NCBI GenBank assembly: GCA_963383645.1
Contig: OY726569.1
Span: 32,341,592 to 32,405,591 of the forward strand
DNA: 64,000 nucleotides
Direction: 5' to 3'
From: Muscardinus avellanarius
Taxonomy: Eukaryota; Chordata; Mammalia; Rodentia; Gliridae
The position numbers and the translations under genes were made by a program. Within the stretch, counting starts at the first letter, position 1. Every line of letters begins with the position of its first letter. The notes below the pieces were generated by a model. The model had not been told where the DNA came from and made no database searches. It saw nothing but the letters and a program-made list of their open reading frames with translations. Below are positions 12,347 through 24,120 of the stretch, piece after piece.

Positions 12347-12453
12347 GGAAAGTTTTAATTTAACCCAATTTTGTGATGTGCATTGATGGAAACATAGATC
12401 TAGCTTTTGTGGGGATTTTTCAGTAGAAGATGAAAAAAAGCCCACATGTATTT

Positions 12454-12657
12454 GTTTTTATTTTTATTTTTGGGGGGTGGTACTGGGATTTCTGGAAGCC
12501 CTTCTACCTCTGGGTTACACTCCCAGACCCATTTTTTAATATTTTTATTTGGAATAAGGGTCCCTTAAGCCAGCGCGGCTGGCTTCCAACCTGTGCGATC
12601 CTCCTGCCTCTGCCTCCCAAGCGCAGGGATTACAAGTGTGCACCACCACGCCCGGCT
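12454..12657 (-). mobile_element. B1-dID SINE, derived subfamily, perfect target duplication
   Basis: Carries the diagnostic 'cttaagccagcgcggctggc' junction and the 'tctggaagcccttctacc' 3' body. Flanked by a perfect 14-bp duplication GCCCACATGTATTT (12,440-12,453 and 12,658-12,671), indicating a fairly recent insertion. Confidence 0.96.
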
Positions 12658-12689
12658 GCCCACATGTATTTAAAAGCTCCCCCTCTATA

Positions 12690-12729
12690 GAGATATAGAT
12701 ATAGATGTATATAATTGCTATACTACTAG

Positions 12730-12768
<39 letters not shown>

Positions 12769-12803
12769 CTAACATATATAGTATATATATGTATATATGT
12801 ATT
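12690..12803. repeat. AT-rich (TA)n / (ATAG)n tract
   Basis: Imperfect GATATA units, then (TA)17 at 12,732-12,766, then further TATATG units. Confidence 0.9.
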
Positions 12804-13819
12804 TGAGAAATAGAAATAAAACATCCTTGTCATAACACTGATGCTCTCATAGAAGCAGCATCAGAATGGCAAGAATAAAGTTATTATGTCATTGAGATGA
12901 CACATTGATTTAGTGAGAGGGGAGGAACAGGGCAGATTCCCACAGTGCCAGCCATTGGCATATTCTTTTGAAGAATAGGTAAAGTCCTTGCTAGGAGGTG
13001 CTGAAATCAGGCAGTATCTATCCACTTTGGTCTTGAGTGATTGCAAATGGTTGCTACAAGTTAATTATAATTTTAATGTTAATTCTAATCTAGGTCCATC
13101 CGTGATACCAAACCAGATTTTCTAGATAGTTTTCTCCATGTCTCTACTGGAATAAATTCTAAAAGAAATATGACCTATTAGGTGAATATATTTTTATCTA
13201 TTTCTCTCAAAGTAAAAATTTCAAGAGGTAGTTGAAAACCTTCTCAGAAAACATGCCCTTCATTTATTTATAGGTGTTTCACTCTTCTGATGAGTAAGCC
13301 ATGATAACAGTTGTTTTGTATTCAATCAAAGTGGTCTGCTGAAAACTCCTTTACCTGAACTTAGAGTTTGCACTTTTACTGAGAAGTGTGTTCTTTCTTA
13401 TATCTAGCTGTCTGAGCCAATACTTAAGAGTTTCCTATGAAGTTGGGCCTCCTCAACCAAACCTCTCAAGATCAACTGAGGATCACATCCTTCCCTCTCC
13501 GCTTGACTCACTGATTTTCTTTACTCAGTATCTATTTATTGGGGTGGCATGTGCTGGGAATGCATTAGGCACTCATTTATGCTTTTAGAATGTCAGTTAT
13601 CTTAGGTGTTTTGACTTTGGGCCCTGCAACTAGATTATAGAATATCAAGAGAAAAGCAGAATGTTCTAGATCTTTGCTGGCTGGTTTAATGCTTAGCTTA
13701 TTAGATAATGCAGGCATTCAATAACTGTTTGATAAGTTCTATTCAGATTCCAGTCATCATTAAATATAAGTAAATGGCAAGTGGGCTGTACTCCTGTAGC
13801 AAGGGCTAGAAGGCAATAC
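12804..13819. other. Stretch without recognised features
   Basis: Nothing supportable. Around 13,530-13,580, 'tatttattggggtggcatgt' could be a worn MIR or L2 tail. Confidence 0.4.
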
Positions 13820-13990
13820 TCACTGAGTGCCTCTTGTGTATTAGGGCCATTTTGCAAATTATCTCTAAAATATATGATGGTTCTATAAGATAAAATTTTC
13901 AGTAACCCCCAATGTGCCTATGAGAAAAGACATACTGTGAGAGGTTAAGAACTGGACTCTGGAAAACCAGGAGGATTCTCAACTCTGCAG
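13820..13990 (+). mobile_element. MIR SINE
   Basis: 'tgagtgcctcttgtgtatta', 'attatctctaaaatatatga', 'gtgcctatgagaaaagacat' and 'gagaggttaagaactggact' follow the MIR order. Confidence 0.6.
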
Positions 13991-14029
13991 TTGCCACAAT
14001 AACAATTATCTTTATGGACCTGTCACGGG

Positions 14030-14245
14030 AAACGTATTTTTATACCTTTATTGGTGAATTGAAATTATACATCACAATGAGGTTCAAAGTCACGCAAACA
14101 AGCAAGTATGCAGGTCGTGAGGTGTGTTTCCCTTCGGGTCCCACCACACTATCCATCCCTCTCCATAAATATTAGTGAGATTGGTAGACATCATCATGCA
14201 TAAGCACAACATAATTTGAACTGCTTCATGTATCAATTCATTTTA
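14030..14245 (-). mobile_element. Short L1 3'-UTR fragment, antisense
   Basis: 'aaattatacatcacaatgag', 'gttcaaagtcac' and 'agtgagattggtagacatca' match the copies at 2.8, 58.3 and 63.6 kb. Confidence 0.65.
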
Positions 14246-15205
14246 AATTATTCAGAAAATATCACATTTGTCCTGTTCTTTCTGCTTTTTCGCTATTTTT
14301 TCCTTAGATGAGATTCCAATGGGATTTATCTTTTTAGAAAACTTAAAGCCACCAAACAATAAATGTGACTTTCAAGCTATACAATACAAGATGCTGAATA
14401 AGTTAAAAAAGGGAGATTCAATAAAAAAGAAGAAAATGTTCTTTAGTCGGTGGATATATGCTAAATAATAGTGTTTTCAATATTGCTTTTGGTAAATTTA
14501 TTCAAGACTATCCATATGTATAAAAATATTACGTGTAGGCTTTAAAGGCAGGATTTGTTATAATTGTTTCAAAATTGCAAAAAGCATAGGAAAGCATTTT
14601 ATATACAATCAAGAAATATGCACTGAAAACAAGTGAGACACTAACCTGATTTTCAGAGAGACTGCTGCTTCTTGTATATGACAATACAATAAGAAGAAGG
14701 CGGTTAAGGATAATAAAAAATTTCAAAACAATTCTTCAATGTTTAGTGATTTTCGCAGTGCATTTGTAATTAACAATTACTATTTTAATGCATTTATTTA
14801 TAAATGAAGATTTTTCAAATGTTTTTATAACTGTTCCCAATAGATACTAAGGCTCAACATAAACTTTTGATGCCTCCAAAGCTGCAGGAGAAGATGGGCT
14901 ATAGGAACAAACTCAGTGAGAAGAAAAGATGAACCCTCTGCAGACCCGATTGCAGAGTCTAAGCTAGAATTCTTTTCTTTTCTTTAAAAACTATTCTTAT
15001 AGTCTATGCCAATGGCGGTCATTATGTGGTTCAAAAGAAACCACCAAAATATGAAATCACCTGTTCAAAAATAAGGTACCCAAAACATTTGCATAAAATA
15101 TGCTATAGCAACACACCAAGTGCTCTGTGCATGTATGTTTGCAATACTTTGAACCCCACTATGATATAACTACAGTGCATCAATAAAAGTGCAAAGTTAA
15201 AAGTT
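14246..15205. other. AT-rich stretch, nothing recognised
   Basis: No repeat family or coding exon recognised. Small frames are isolated and AT-biased. Confidence 0.5.
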
Positions 15206-15211
15206 ACTTTT

Positions 15212-15312
15212 TAAGCCAGCGTGATGGCCGCTGTTTCCAAATTTTTTTTTTAAAGTATAAAAATAGGTCTGGGAGTGTAGCCCGGAGGTAGAAGGGCTTC
15301 CAGGAACCCTAG
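15212..15312 (+). mobile_element. Internally deleted B1-dID SINE
   Basis: Only a short piece of the B1-like half ('aagccagcgtgatggc') survives before 'ctgtttccaaat', 'ataggtctgggagtgtagcc' and 'ggaaccctagtaccac'. The tail forms an AAAT repeat. Confidence 0.82.
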
Positions 15313-15321
15313 TACCACAAA

Positions 15322-15360
<39 letters not shown>

Positions 15361-15362
15361 AT
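15313..15362. repeat. (AAAT)n microsatellite in SINE tail
   Basis: About 12 AAAT/AATA units. Confidence 0.95.
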
Positions 15363-15374
15363 GTTACTTTTTAA

Positions 15375-16170
15375 CTTTGAATTTCAGAGTGACAGAGTCA
15401 TAGATGCATGCAGCACTCAGTGAGCCTTCCCCGGCTCCCACTCTGCTCCCTCACTCTTTCTGGGCATGATATTCCCTCTGGTAGATCCCCTCTCTCACTC
15501 CACTAAGGTTTCTCCTCCTTTGTCTGGAGTCTCTTCTATATCCAGATTTTTCCGTAGCTTCCATGTATGAGATAAAAGATCCATTGTTTTCACTTTCTGT
15601 GACTGACTAATCTCTCTTAGAATAATGTTCTCCAGTTCTATCCATTTCCTTGAAAATAAAAAAATTCGTTCTTCTATATGAATGAAGAGAATTCCACTGT
15701 GTGTATTTCCCATAATTTTGTAATCTATTCATCTGTCGATAAACATTTCAGCTGGTTCCATAGTTTGGCAATTATGAATTGTGCTATTATAAACCTAAAT
15801 ATGCATGCATTACTATGGTAGTCTGTTTTCAATTCTTTTACATAAATACCCATGAATTATATAACTGGGGCATATGGTAGGTTTATTTCCATTCTTCTAG
15901 GAATCCTCCACATTGATTTCCAAAATTCTTGCACTAATTTGCCGTCTCACCAACAATATATCAGAATTTCTACTTCTCCACATTCTCACCAACATTTATT
16001 ATTATTTGTGTTTTAAATGATTGCCATTCTAATTGAGACTAGGTGAAATAAAAACGTAATTTTGATTTGCATCTCTCTGATTGCTAATAATGTTGAAACA
16101 TTTTCATATGTTTTTTGGTTATTTGTATTTCTTTTGTGAAGTGTCTATTTAGTTCAGTAGGTTTTACTAC
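15375..16170 (-). mobile_element. L1 3' end (ORF2 terminus and 3' UTR), antisense
   Basis: 'actgactaatctctcttaga', 'ttctccagttctatccattt', 'ggttccatagtttggcaatt', 'ccacattgatttccaaaatt' and 'ttgatttgcatctctctgat' are hallmark antisense L1 phrases. It is 5'-truncated on its own strand at about 16,170. The 72-codon frame inside it (15,495-15,713) has stops on both sides and is not a gene. Confidence 0.88.
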
Positions 16171-16885
16171 TCAACAATTCAGACTCAGTAAATAAAACTA
16201 GGACATAAGTTCCACAAGGACAGTGACCCCTAAAGGAGGGAAGAAGTGGCATGTTAGAATTGCCTGGGGATATTGGGAACATTTTGCCCAACTATTCTTA
16301 GTTTTCCTAAGATTTAGGTACACCCACCTCCCGCCAGCAGCTATTCATCAGTAGCTATTTATGATCATCATGATTCACTGTTCTTAACCTTCTGGTGTGT
16401 TAGGGATACAAAAATAAAGCTGATAATTTTTAATATAGTCTTTGGAGAAAGATATGGCCAGATGGGTAATATTCAGGAGATGAATCTGTTTGAAGTAGGT
16501 CTATATCCTTAGTCCATCCTTATAAAGGAAGGATTGGCAAAGATTAATAGGACACTGGGCCCAAAACAAGAAGGATCAGACAAGGATAAGTTCCCAGCAG
16601 TTTGCTTCCCAGAAACAGCAAGTGGGTCTTAGAAGAAAAGGCTGAGGATCAGAGGTTTCACCACCAGATCAAGCCAATTTAGTTCCTAATTCACCAAATG
16701 TTGCCCATGTACCTATACTATATTTCTGGGCTTGGTTGTAGAGAACTAGCTATACTTGGATTGGCTAGCTGAGAAGCACCGGAAAAGGCATAATCTTAAA
16801 GATAAATAATATACAGACTTAATTTTGAATCATTACTATGACAACACAGAATGTCCAGTATTGTAAAAAAAAAAAAAAAGTATAA
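16171..16885. other. Stretch without recognised features
   Basis: Unique-looking sequence; part (16,440-16,540) could be a decayed LTR, but I cannot support a family. An A15 run sits at about 16,865-16,879. Confidence 0.4.
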
Positions 16886-16889
16886 CAGG

Positions 16890-17455
16890 CAAGACAATTA
16901 CATGTGTTTTCATTGCTTGTATGGAAATCTTTGCTGAAGGTCCAAGAAAATGCACAAAAAAGGGAAAAACAGAAAAAAAAAATCAAATTCACAAAGAAAA
17001 GTAAAATATTTTCTTACAGATAATATAACTTTTTATATAGGAAGTCAGAGTGAATCTAGAGATAGATGATTAGAACTAACAAGAGAATTCAAAAATGATA
17101 CTAGATATAGGATAATTACACAAAGAACAACTGTGTTCCTGAATGACAACAACAACCAAATCAGAGGAAAAGCAATAGAAATTTATTCCATTCAAAAGAG
17201 AAATAATGCCTATAAGGATTTTAGAGATAAAAAAACACCTTTACAAAGGACATAGAATATGTATCCAGAGAAAATTAGAAACTTATAATCAAGAAAGTCA
17301 AGATGACAAACCTACATAGACAGTTATTTACATATAATGTATTATAAAGATTTCATATTATGAAGACTTCATATCTTCACAAATTATTCTATAAATTAAA
17401 AAATAACTAAAATTTAAAAACCCACAAAACAACAACAAAAATTCTATAATTCCTA
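16890..17455 (+). mobile_element. Ancient L1 ORF2 remnant
   Basis: A-rich strand with 'tagaactaacaagagaattc', 'ctgtgttcctgaatgacaac', 'gcaatagaaatttattccat' and 'attagaaacttataatcaag'. The order matches the late ORF2 region of L1. Many stops and indels. Confidence 0.65.
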
Positions 17456-17466
17456 AGAGCACAGCT

Positions 17467-17691
17467 TTTTTTTTTTTTTTTTTTTTTTTTGTGGTACTGG
17501 GGGTGGAACCCAGAGGCTTTCTACCTCCAGGCTATACTCCCAGACCCATTTTATATTTTACTTGGAAACAGGGTCTCACTAAGTTGCTTAGAGCCTCACT
17601 AAGTAGCTGAGGCTGGTTTCGAACCTGCGCGATCCTCCTGTCTCAGCCTCCCAAGCGCGGGGATTACAAGCGTGTGCCATCATGCCCAGCT
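17467..17691 (-). mobile_element. B1-dID SINE with perfect target duplication
   Basis: Near-consensus antisense copy: T-run, 'ggtactgggggtggaaccca', 'cgaacctgcgcgatcctcct', 'ccatcatgcccagct'. The duplication ACAGCTTTT (17,461-17,469 and 17,692-17,700) flanks it. It interrupts the old L1 remnant. Confidence 0.96.
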
Positions 17692-17844
17692 ACAGCTTTT
17701 AAAAAAAAAAAAAATGGGAAAAGTTTGAACAACAATAGTATTAAAAACTTTTTAGGGATCATTCAATAGTTTTTTAATATTTATAAAAATAACCATGGTA
17801 ATTAAGATGTTACTCCCATAGATGAATGGCACTGCCTCCAAACA

Positions 17845-18283
17845 AACTACCTTGGGTTAAATAAGATCCTCCACCCTAGCCAAGTTCATGGCTCCTCAGA
17901 ATCTCAAATTGTAATTCACGGAAAATATCAAGTAGATGTAAACATTTAAAGTAAATGTAGTGGATTTGGATAGGCCAAATTCAATAACCGAAGTTCTTGC
18001 TATGAGGCCATTTGAAGATGCAAAAGAAAATGGCCTGTGGTGATGGAAGCAGAGACTGGAGTAAAGTATCTACAAGCCAAGAATACCAAGATTGCCAGAA
18101 ACCACCAGAAATTAGGAAGAAGCCAGGAAGTGTCTTTCCCTAGAGCCTTCAGAGAGAGCACGGTTTAGCCAGCACCTTGATTTAGCACTGTTCAGCTGCA
18201 AAACAGTAAGAAAATACATTTCTGTTGCCACAACTCATCCAGTTCATGGTAGATCTGACAGCTCTAGAAAAACTAATGTACAA
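17845..18283 (+). mobile_element. MLT1-type MaLR LTR
   Basis: 'atctacaagccaagaatacc', 'gccagaaaccaccagaaatt', 'tccctagagccttcagagag', 'cagcaccttgatttagcact', 'aatacatttctgttgcc' and 'gacagctctagaaaaactaa' reproduce the MLT1 3' order. The 5' boundary is uncertain. Noncoding solo LTR. Confidence 0.68.
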
Positions 18284-18519
18284 ACACAAACATGCATATT
18301 GGAGACTTATATAGGGCTGCCAATTGCACAGCTCCAGGCAATGCAGCATTATGGTCTCTGTGCTCCAGGATGGTGAAAATGGTGCCTCCTGCAGTTGTGA
18401 AGAGCCTCTTTATGTAGGAGAGAAGAGGCACTACCAATTCACAGGCAAAAGATGAATTTTTTTCAGTGAATCATGCTGGAACTAAGAGCTGATCATTTAA
18501 AATTTCTGTGTGACAAATG

Positions 18520-18762
18520 ACATCATAAACAAAGTGAAAATACAAAGAATAGAAAAAATATTTGGACTATGTATTCACTATAAAACATTGATCTCAAATG
18601 TTTAAATAACTCCTACAAATCAATAAAAATGAAGAATTTAAAAGAAAAAATCAGCAAAATATATGAACAGCTAGGTAAGTCACAAAAGAGGAAAGTCATG
18701 ATATTTATGAAAGGATATTAAGCCTTATTTATGCTTAAAGAAAACACAAATTTAAATACAGA

Positions 18763-18763
<1 letters not shown>
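18520..18763 (+). mobile_element. Old L1 3' remnant, part 1
   Basis: A-rich: 'ctcctacaaatcaataaaaa', 'agaaaaaatcagcaaaatat', 'atgaacagctaggtaagtca', similar to an L1 late-ORF2 segment. Split from part 2 by an ID-like SINE. Confidence 0.55.
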
Positions 18764-18795
<32 letters not shown>

Positions 18796-18873
18796 TGCAG
18801 GAGGAGAGATTGAGCCCAGGGCTTTAAGCATGCTAGGCAAGCATTCCACCAATAAGCTGCACTCCTAGCCCTG
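18764..18873 (-). mobile_element. ID-like SINE, antisense, with (TTTA)n tail
   Basis: TTTA units (18,765-18,797) mark the tail. The body 'gagcccagggctttaagcat', 'gctaggcaagcattccacca', 'taagctgcactcctagccct' is a full ID-type right arm that keeps the segment missing from the dID SINEs here. Confidence 0.8.
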
Positions 18874-19480
18874 AAATTCTATTTTATATACTGTCTGGAA
18901 ATAATTAAAAAGTCTGATAATTCTCAGGTTTGGCTAGAATATGGGCACACGGGAATTGTCATACATTGTAGTAGATGTATAAATTAGTGCAACATGTTAT
19001 AAGGATATTTGGCAATATCTAGTAAAATTAAAGAGATGTATTCCTTATAAACCAAAAAATTCAGTTCAGTTGTCTATCCTAAAGAAATTTTAACATTGGC
19101 ACAAGAACATGTGAAGTGTGTTAATTGTTTACCATTCATAGTAGGCAAATTCTGTAAACAATCTAAATAGGGAAATAAATTATTGTACAGTTATGTAATT
19201 ATTTATATACAATTCAATAACCATATGTTTATAAGTAAGTTAGAACTATGTTTATATAGAAAACCCTAAGTAAGAATACTGATTCCTTTAAAACTAAAAT
19301 TTTAAATCACATCAGATAATGCAAAATATGTCAAAAACTTATGATTTTTTAATAAATACATATATCATGGTTACATATAAATGGTGTATAAGAATAATAC
19401 CAGCTTCAGAATAATATTTACTTGGGAGGAAGATGAGATGGCAGAGAGATCAGATGCCTTTAATATGATATATTATGTTT
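18874..19480 (+). mobile_element. Old L1 3' remnant, part 2
   Basis: 'ggaattgtcatacattgtag', 'gtgcaacatgttataaggat', 'atttggcaatatctagtaaa' and 'tctatcctaaagaaatttta' match an old L1 3' region. AT-rich and decayed. Confidence 0.6.
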
Positions 19481-19689
19481 TGCTTGTGTTTTTAAAATCT
19501 AAAGAAAATATGGTAAAGTGTTAACATTTATAACTTCTGGTTCAGGGCAGTTCATGAGTATCTAATGTGAATTTTATAGTCTTTTACTAGGCTTGAAATA
19601 TGTGGTAAACAAAATAGAGACATAGAAGGAAAAACAGAGAAAGAGAGAGACAAGGAGGAAGGGAGGATGCTGTGGTCTGACCTGCAGGC

Positions 19690-19925
19690 TAATTGTGGAA
19701 GGCAGTGTGGGTTAGTAGAGCTGGACTCTGTGCTCAGGTATACATGGGAATTCTGCTTGGATTCACTTGGACAAGTTAACTCTTCTAGGACTCTTTCTAC
19801 TCATCTGTAAAATGGATAGATTAAAATTTGATAGCTAGTGTTCTGTGAAGAACAAATGGAGGAAAACATGTCTAATGCCCAGTACAATGCCCACCAGGTA
19901 CTAAACAAATGTGGCTTGGGCAGCA
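19690..19925 (+). mobile_element. MIR SINE
   Basis: 'aaggcagtgtgggttagtag', 'cttggacaagttaactcttc', 'ctactcatctgtaaaatgga' and 'tgcccagtacaatgcccacc' in MIR order. Confidence 0.75.
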
Positions 19926-20860
19926 AAGCCCTCTTCCTATGCCTTTTAGCACTAAGAAACTATTAATAGAGTCTGCAGAAGACATTCAACCTTAACTAAA
20001 TGGATAGACTTGAATCCTTTCTTTTGATTCAGCTTTTTTTTTTTTATCTAGGCAAAAGTGATTTTTAAAAGAGATTAAATGCCCTTGGCATGAAGAAAAA
20101 TGTAGACCATAGAGAAAATTGTAGAGATTCAGTTCCCACCCAAGTATCCATTACCAAGGTAGGTGAGTAAGTCTCCATGGCTCTGCACTGAAGCTCCAGT
20201 CACTGGTTTAGGAGAACATGGCACCGGCCCTTCACCCTTAGTTGTTAATGACCTTACTTAAAGTACTGAATGGAACACGCAGTAGGGTCAATTGTAGACT
20301 CAATGACAAGAATTAAAGCACAAAGCTCCCTAATGAGATCTGTGCTTATTCCTTGCGGTTCAAGGAACACTGTAGTTAATAGTTTACAGCCTGCAGGGTC
20401 AATTCCTGCGCAGAGGCAGAGTTAACATAGGCATTCCCTGGGCTGTATAAACAGCACTGCCTGGAGTAGGAAGCTTGACCCTCCTTTTATCATGCCAGGA
20501 AACTGTTGGAATGCAGCCAGGGTCTGATATTTATGGTTCCATAAGCTTTTGGCTCTGAAAAGTCTCTAAAACTGGAAAAATCCCACCAGTCAGTTGCTAA
20601 TTCATAAAGAGTAGGAGAAAATGTGATCCCTGAAGAGTGGGCAAAGGGGGAAAGCTCACGAGAACAACGCCTGACAAGAGAGCCATCTCCATAGAGTTGA
20701 TGTGTGCATGCTTAATGCATATATGTGGAAGTCTTTGTCTATCTACATGCATTTAAACGAGAGACTAAAATGATAAAATAAATGCTCAAAAATTAAGAAA
20801 AACATTTATTTTTTCTTTGTATATAAAGAAAAAAAGCTTGCATTTGATATTCATCAAAAT
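19926..20860. other. Unique stretch, possible regulatory sequence
   Basis: No repeats are recognised at 20,110-20,700, unusual for this window. Mixed composition with no open frame; it could be conserved noncoding DNA, but that is unverified. Confidence 0.35.
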
Positions 20861-20869
20861 AGTGGAATA

Positions 20870-21071
20870 TGCCAGGCGTGGTGGTGCACGCTTGTAATCC
20901 CAGCATTCGGGAGGCTGAGACTGGAGGATCGTGGTTCACGGACAGCCTCAGCTACTTAGTAAGTAACTTAGTGAGACCCTGTTTCAAAATCAAAAGAATA
21001 AAAACAGGGCAGGGGGTGTAGCTCAGAGGTCGAATGCCCCTGGGCTTCATCCCCAGACCCGCAAAAAAAAA
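20870..21071 (+). mobile_element. B1-dID SINE, 'CAGACC' subfamily
   Basis: 'gccaggcgtggtggtgcacg', 'cgtggttcacggacagcctc', 'gggcagggggtgtagctcag' and 'catccccagacccgc'. Target duplication AGTGGAATA (20,861-20,869 and 21,072-21,080). Confidence 0.95.
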
Positions 21072-21139
21072 AGTGGAATAAAGCAATTTAAATTCATATG
21101 AGTTCTGTACCAGTATAAATGGAATTTATTGAACATTTT

Positions 21140-21141
<2 letters not shown>

Positions 21142-21193
<52 letters not shown>

Positions 21194-21391
21194 GGGGATT
21201 GCACTCAGAAGCATTCGACCTATGAACTACACATCCTAAGCCACTTTTATTTTATTATTATTATTATTATTATCTTTTTTAATATTCAAACAGGGTCTCA
21301 CTAAGTTGCTGAGGCTGTCTTCAAACCTGGGATCCTCCTGTCTCAACCTCTCACATACTGAGATTACAGTTGTGTGCCTTCACAGCTGGTT
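21142..21391 (-). mobile_element. Old B1-dID SINE with (TC)n tail
   Basis: The tail is now (TC)25 (21,142-21,191). It is followed by 'ctggggattgcactcagaag', a (TTA)n at about 21,250-21,272, 'agggtctcactaagttgctg' and 'ctgagattacagttgtgtgc'. Confidence 0.82.
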
Positions 21392-22555
21392 CTCTTTAAA
21401 CCCTTTGTGCTGAGAAGACCCTGGAGAGCTATTGTAATCCATTTCTCTCTTCTCTACACTACAAAGGATATCAGAACAACCCAGCATTTATTTTCTGATT
21501 TTCTCAAATTAAAAAAATTACAAATATTCTGGACGTATCTTCATTTTTAAAAATCATTTCTCCATTTTCAAATCCATTATGACTCTTTATTAGCATTTTT
21601 TAATTAAACAAAGAACATATAGGTTTTCTAATAATTGATGGAGTAGTGGTTACATACATTTTCTAAACATCCTGTCTCCAAGGTAACCTGTTTCTCCCTG
21701 ACAGGCTGCAGGAGAGAAGTGAGAAGATGGAGGCAAGATGTCGTCACATAGAACAATGGGGTGGCCACTGGCTGATAGATCATTCCGACGAGAATAAAAC
21801 AATTCACTAAAGTCAATGTCAGCAGTGTGCAGGTGTGTCCCAGAATCTGCTCCACACTAGAGATGAGTGGCAGGTGCTGTATGGTTTCTCTCAGTAATAG
21901 TAGCACTGATAGATAAGAAACTATGTTTTTAACTGAATTCCATGGTCAAAAGTCACCCAGAAATCTTCAGCAGGTCAGCCTGGTCTATAAAATACAGGCA
22001 GCTGACAGAGATATATCATAGACATCTGGCCAAAACTAACAGATATCTTGCTAGAAGTTTCTGGTGTTATTCAAGGGCACAATAAGATACCCTTTGCAGG
22101 AATATTTGCTCTGCCTGCTCAGAGATGCTCTCTCCTGGAAGGGGTCCAAGCTTGAACAAGAGCTGACATGGTGGAAACCAACCCAAAGCTGCTCCACCCT
22201 TATGCATGCTCTTGGAATAAGTGAAAGATATTAGGCAGGGACTTCTGACTACCCAGTGTTCATGATAGACTAAAACTCAGTTCTTAGACCACTGGGGCCC
22301 AAAGATTAGAAAATTTACACATGGTAGCTCTTTGCTGTTTCTATGTCCTTCCTAATCTAACAGCTCAGTCCTATCTTTACTATCTTCAACACGATAAAGA
22401 TGCTGAGCTCCTAATCTGAGAGAGTCAGCCATACTTCTGACAACTGAACTGCAGGTTCAGATACCCCAGTGGCACCTGCTCGTGTTCACTGACATCGCCG
22501 GATGTTGAGCTCTAGGCTACCCGCTGACACTTGAGCTTCCCAGCCCCCAAATGAA
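21392..22555. other. Unique stretch, no gene established
   Basis: No repeat recognised. A 92-codon minus-strand frame (21,628-21,906) is leucine-rich and hydrophobic over about residues 13-70, but lacks a known family motif or visible splice context, so I do not call it a gene. Confidence 0.4.
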
Positions 22556-22559
22556 GGGC

Positions 22560-22735
22560 TGTTACTTTTATTATTTCCATATTAAGAATAAGGACACTGA
22601 GGCTTAGAGAAATAACTTATTCAAGTATATGCAGTGAGTAAAGGGCAGATCTGTGAATCCACCCTTGGTAGTATCATCTTGAAGTTTATACTCAAGATAC
22701 CATGTTCTACTGCCTAAGGTTAACAAGACATTGCC
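22560..22735 (+). mobile_element. MIR SINE
   Basis: 'tattatttccatattaagaa', 'taaggacactgaggcttaga', 'gaaataacttattcaagtat', 'aagggcagatctgtgaatcc'. A clear MIR core. Confidence 0.78.
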
Positions 22736-22972
22736 ACTTGTCAGATGCAGAAACTCAGACCAGAGTCTCTGAATCTCATCCTTCCATAAAACAAGATCAT
22801 TATTTTTACTCCTTTTTTTTTCCAAAAATATTTTCCAAAGTCTATGTGACGTGCTAGGCTACTTACTGGGTTGCATAACTGAACAAAAGAGGGTAGGGAA
22901 AGGAAAAAAGAAAAGAAACCAAATAAAAATGTTCCAAGGGTAGAAAAAACTATGAATAAAACATCTAGGAAG

Positions 22973-23087
22973 GGTGTATTCATTTCGAGTCTCCCCCTCA
23001 TGCCATTTTGGCATGGGGCTGTATTTCTATTTTCTGTATTTCTATCTTTTAATAAACTTCTTTAAATCTTCAAAAAAAAAAAAAAAG
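22973..23087 (+). mobile_element. Short processed retrocopy of a polyadenylated RNA
   Basis: A 99-nt body contains AATAAA (23,051-23,056), and 15 nt further on there is an A15 tail (23,072-23,086). A perfect 12-bp target duplication ACATCTAGGAAG flanks it (22,961-22,972 and 23,088-23,099). These are the marks of L1-driven retrotransposition of an mRNA 3' end. The parent RNA is not recognised; it could be a host 3' UTR or an LTR-driven transcript. Confidence 0.85.
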
Positions 23088-23398
23088 ACATCTAGGAAGA
23101 GAGTGGAAGCCAGTTGTGTATGGTGAGCCTTGATTTAGATGGAGGATCAGCAAAGCCTTCTCATAAAGGTGGCATTTGCATTACTAAGCCCGTAAAACTA
23201 AGAATGTTTCCTGCATGTGAAGTCCATTAGCAAGGGCCATGACACCATGTGCAAAAGCCTAAAACACCTGGATAAGTGCCTTGGGTGGGGAGCAGTCATC
23301 AGCAGGAATGTGGAAGGACTGGAGGGCTTGGGAGTTATTCTGGAGAATCTGGATACAAATCTATTCTATTTTACTGATTTTAAAAAATACTTTCTAAA

Positions 23399-23465
23399 GG
23401 TTGAGGATATAACTCTCAGTAGTAGAGCACTTTCCTGGCATGTACAAGGCCCTGGGTTCAACCCC

Positions 23466-23471
<6 letters not shown>
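23399..23471 (+). mobile_element. ID-like SINE (full right arm)
   Basis: 'gttgaggatataactctcag', 'tagtagagcactttcctggc', 'atgtacaaggccctgggttc', 'aacccccagc'. A tRNA-like ID body without a B1 half; its tail became the CA repeat. Confidence 0.87.

Positions 23472-23511
<40 letters not shown>
23469..23511. repeat. (CA)n microsatellite in ID tail
   Basis: About 20 CA units. Confidence 0.96.
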
Positions 23512-23512
<1 letters not shown>

Positions 23513-23894
23513 TATCTAGTGCCTAAATATAAATTTATTGATTTAAATGAAGAAAACCAGATTCCATTAAACAGTAATGGAAAGTCTCCATAGTAGGAAT
23601 CTCAAAATGTAGACATTAATGAAAATGAATGGGAAACTACTCTGGTGTCCCCCCTGGTGGTGTTGGTGGGAAGGAAGTATTTCTTTGTTGAGTTTTTGTT
23701 TTGTTCTTTCCCTTTTTTCTTGTATTACAGGAAATACACAAACTGACATGGCTTGATGGTGAGAGGACATATTTTTCCAAGGAGGAGCCTTAAAGATGTG
23801 GTGGAACTCTGAACCACATGCTGAAAACATTAGTTAATTCACCCAACAAAGAACCTCTATTAAATATCACAGCAGCATATCCCAGCACCAGTTG

Positions 23895-23896
<2 letters not shown>

Positions 23897-23984
<88 letters not shown>

Positions 23985-23993
23985 AGAAAGAGG
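23897..23993. repeat. Compound (GT)n(GA)n microsatellite
   Basis: (GT)17 at 23,897-23,930 joins (GA)25 at 23,931-23,980 and then degenerate GA-rich units. Frames here encode only Cys-Val, Arg-Glu, Ser-Leu or Thr-His runs. Confidence 0.97.
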
Positions 23994-24120
23994 CTATGCA
24001 CAACCCAAACAATGTGCCCAGTTTCACAATTTCCCATCTTCTTTTCCATTTGGGAAGACCATAGACCATATGACAATGTTCTGGACAAGAAGACATAACT
24101 GGAAGGTTTCATGGGCTTTC

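Noticed and set aside
21628..21906. Hydrophobic 92-codon minus-strand frame as a membrane protein exon
   Set aside because: Leucine-rich but no recognisable family motif and no partner exon visible.
23399..23471. tRNA gene
   Set aside because: The tRNA-like sequence is an ID-type SINE with a repeat tail and no intact cloverleaf that I could fold.
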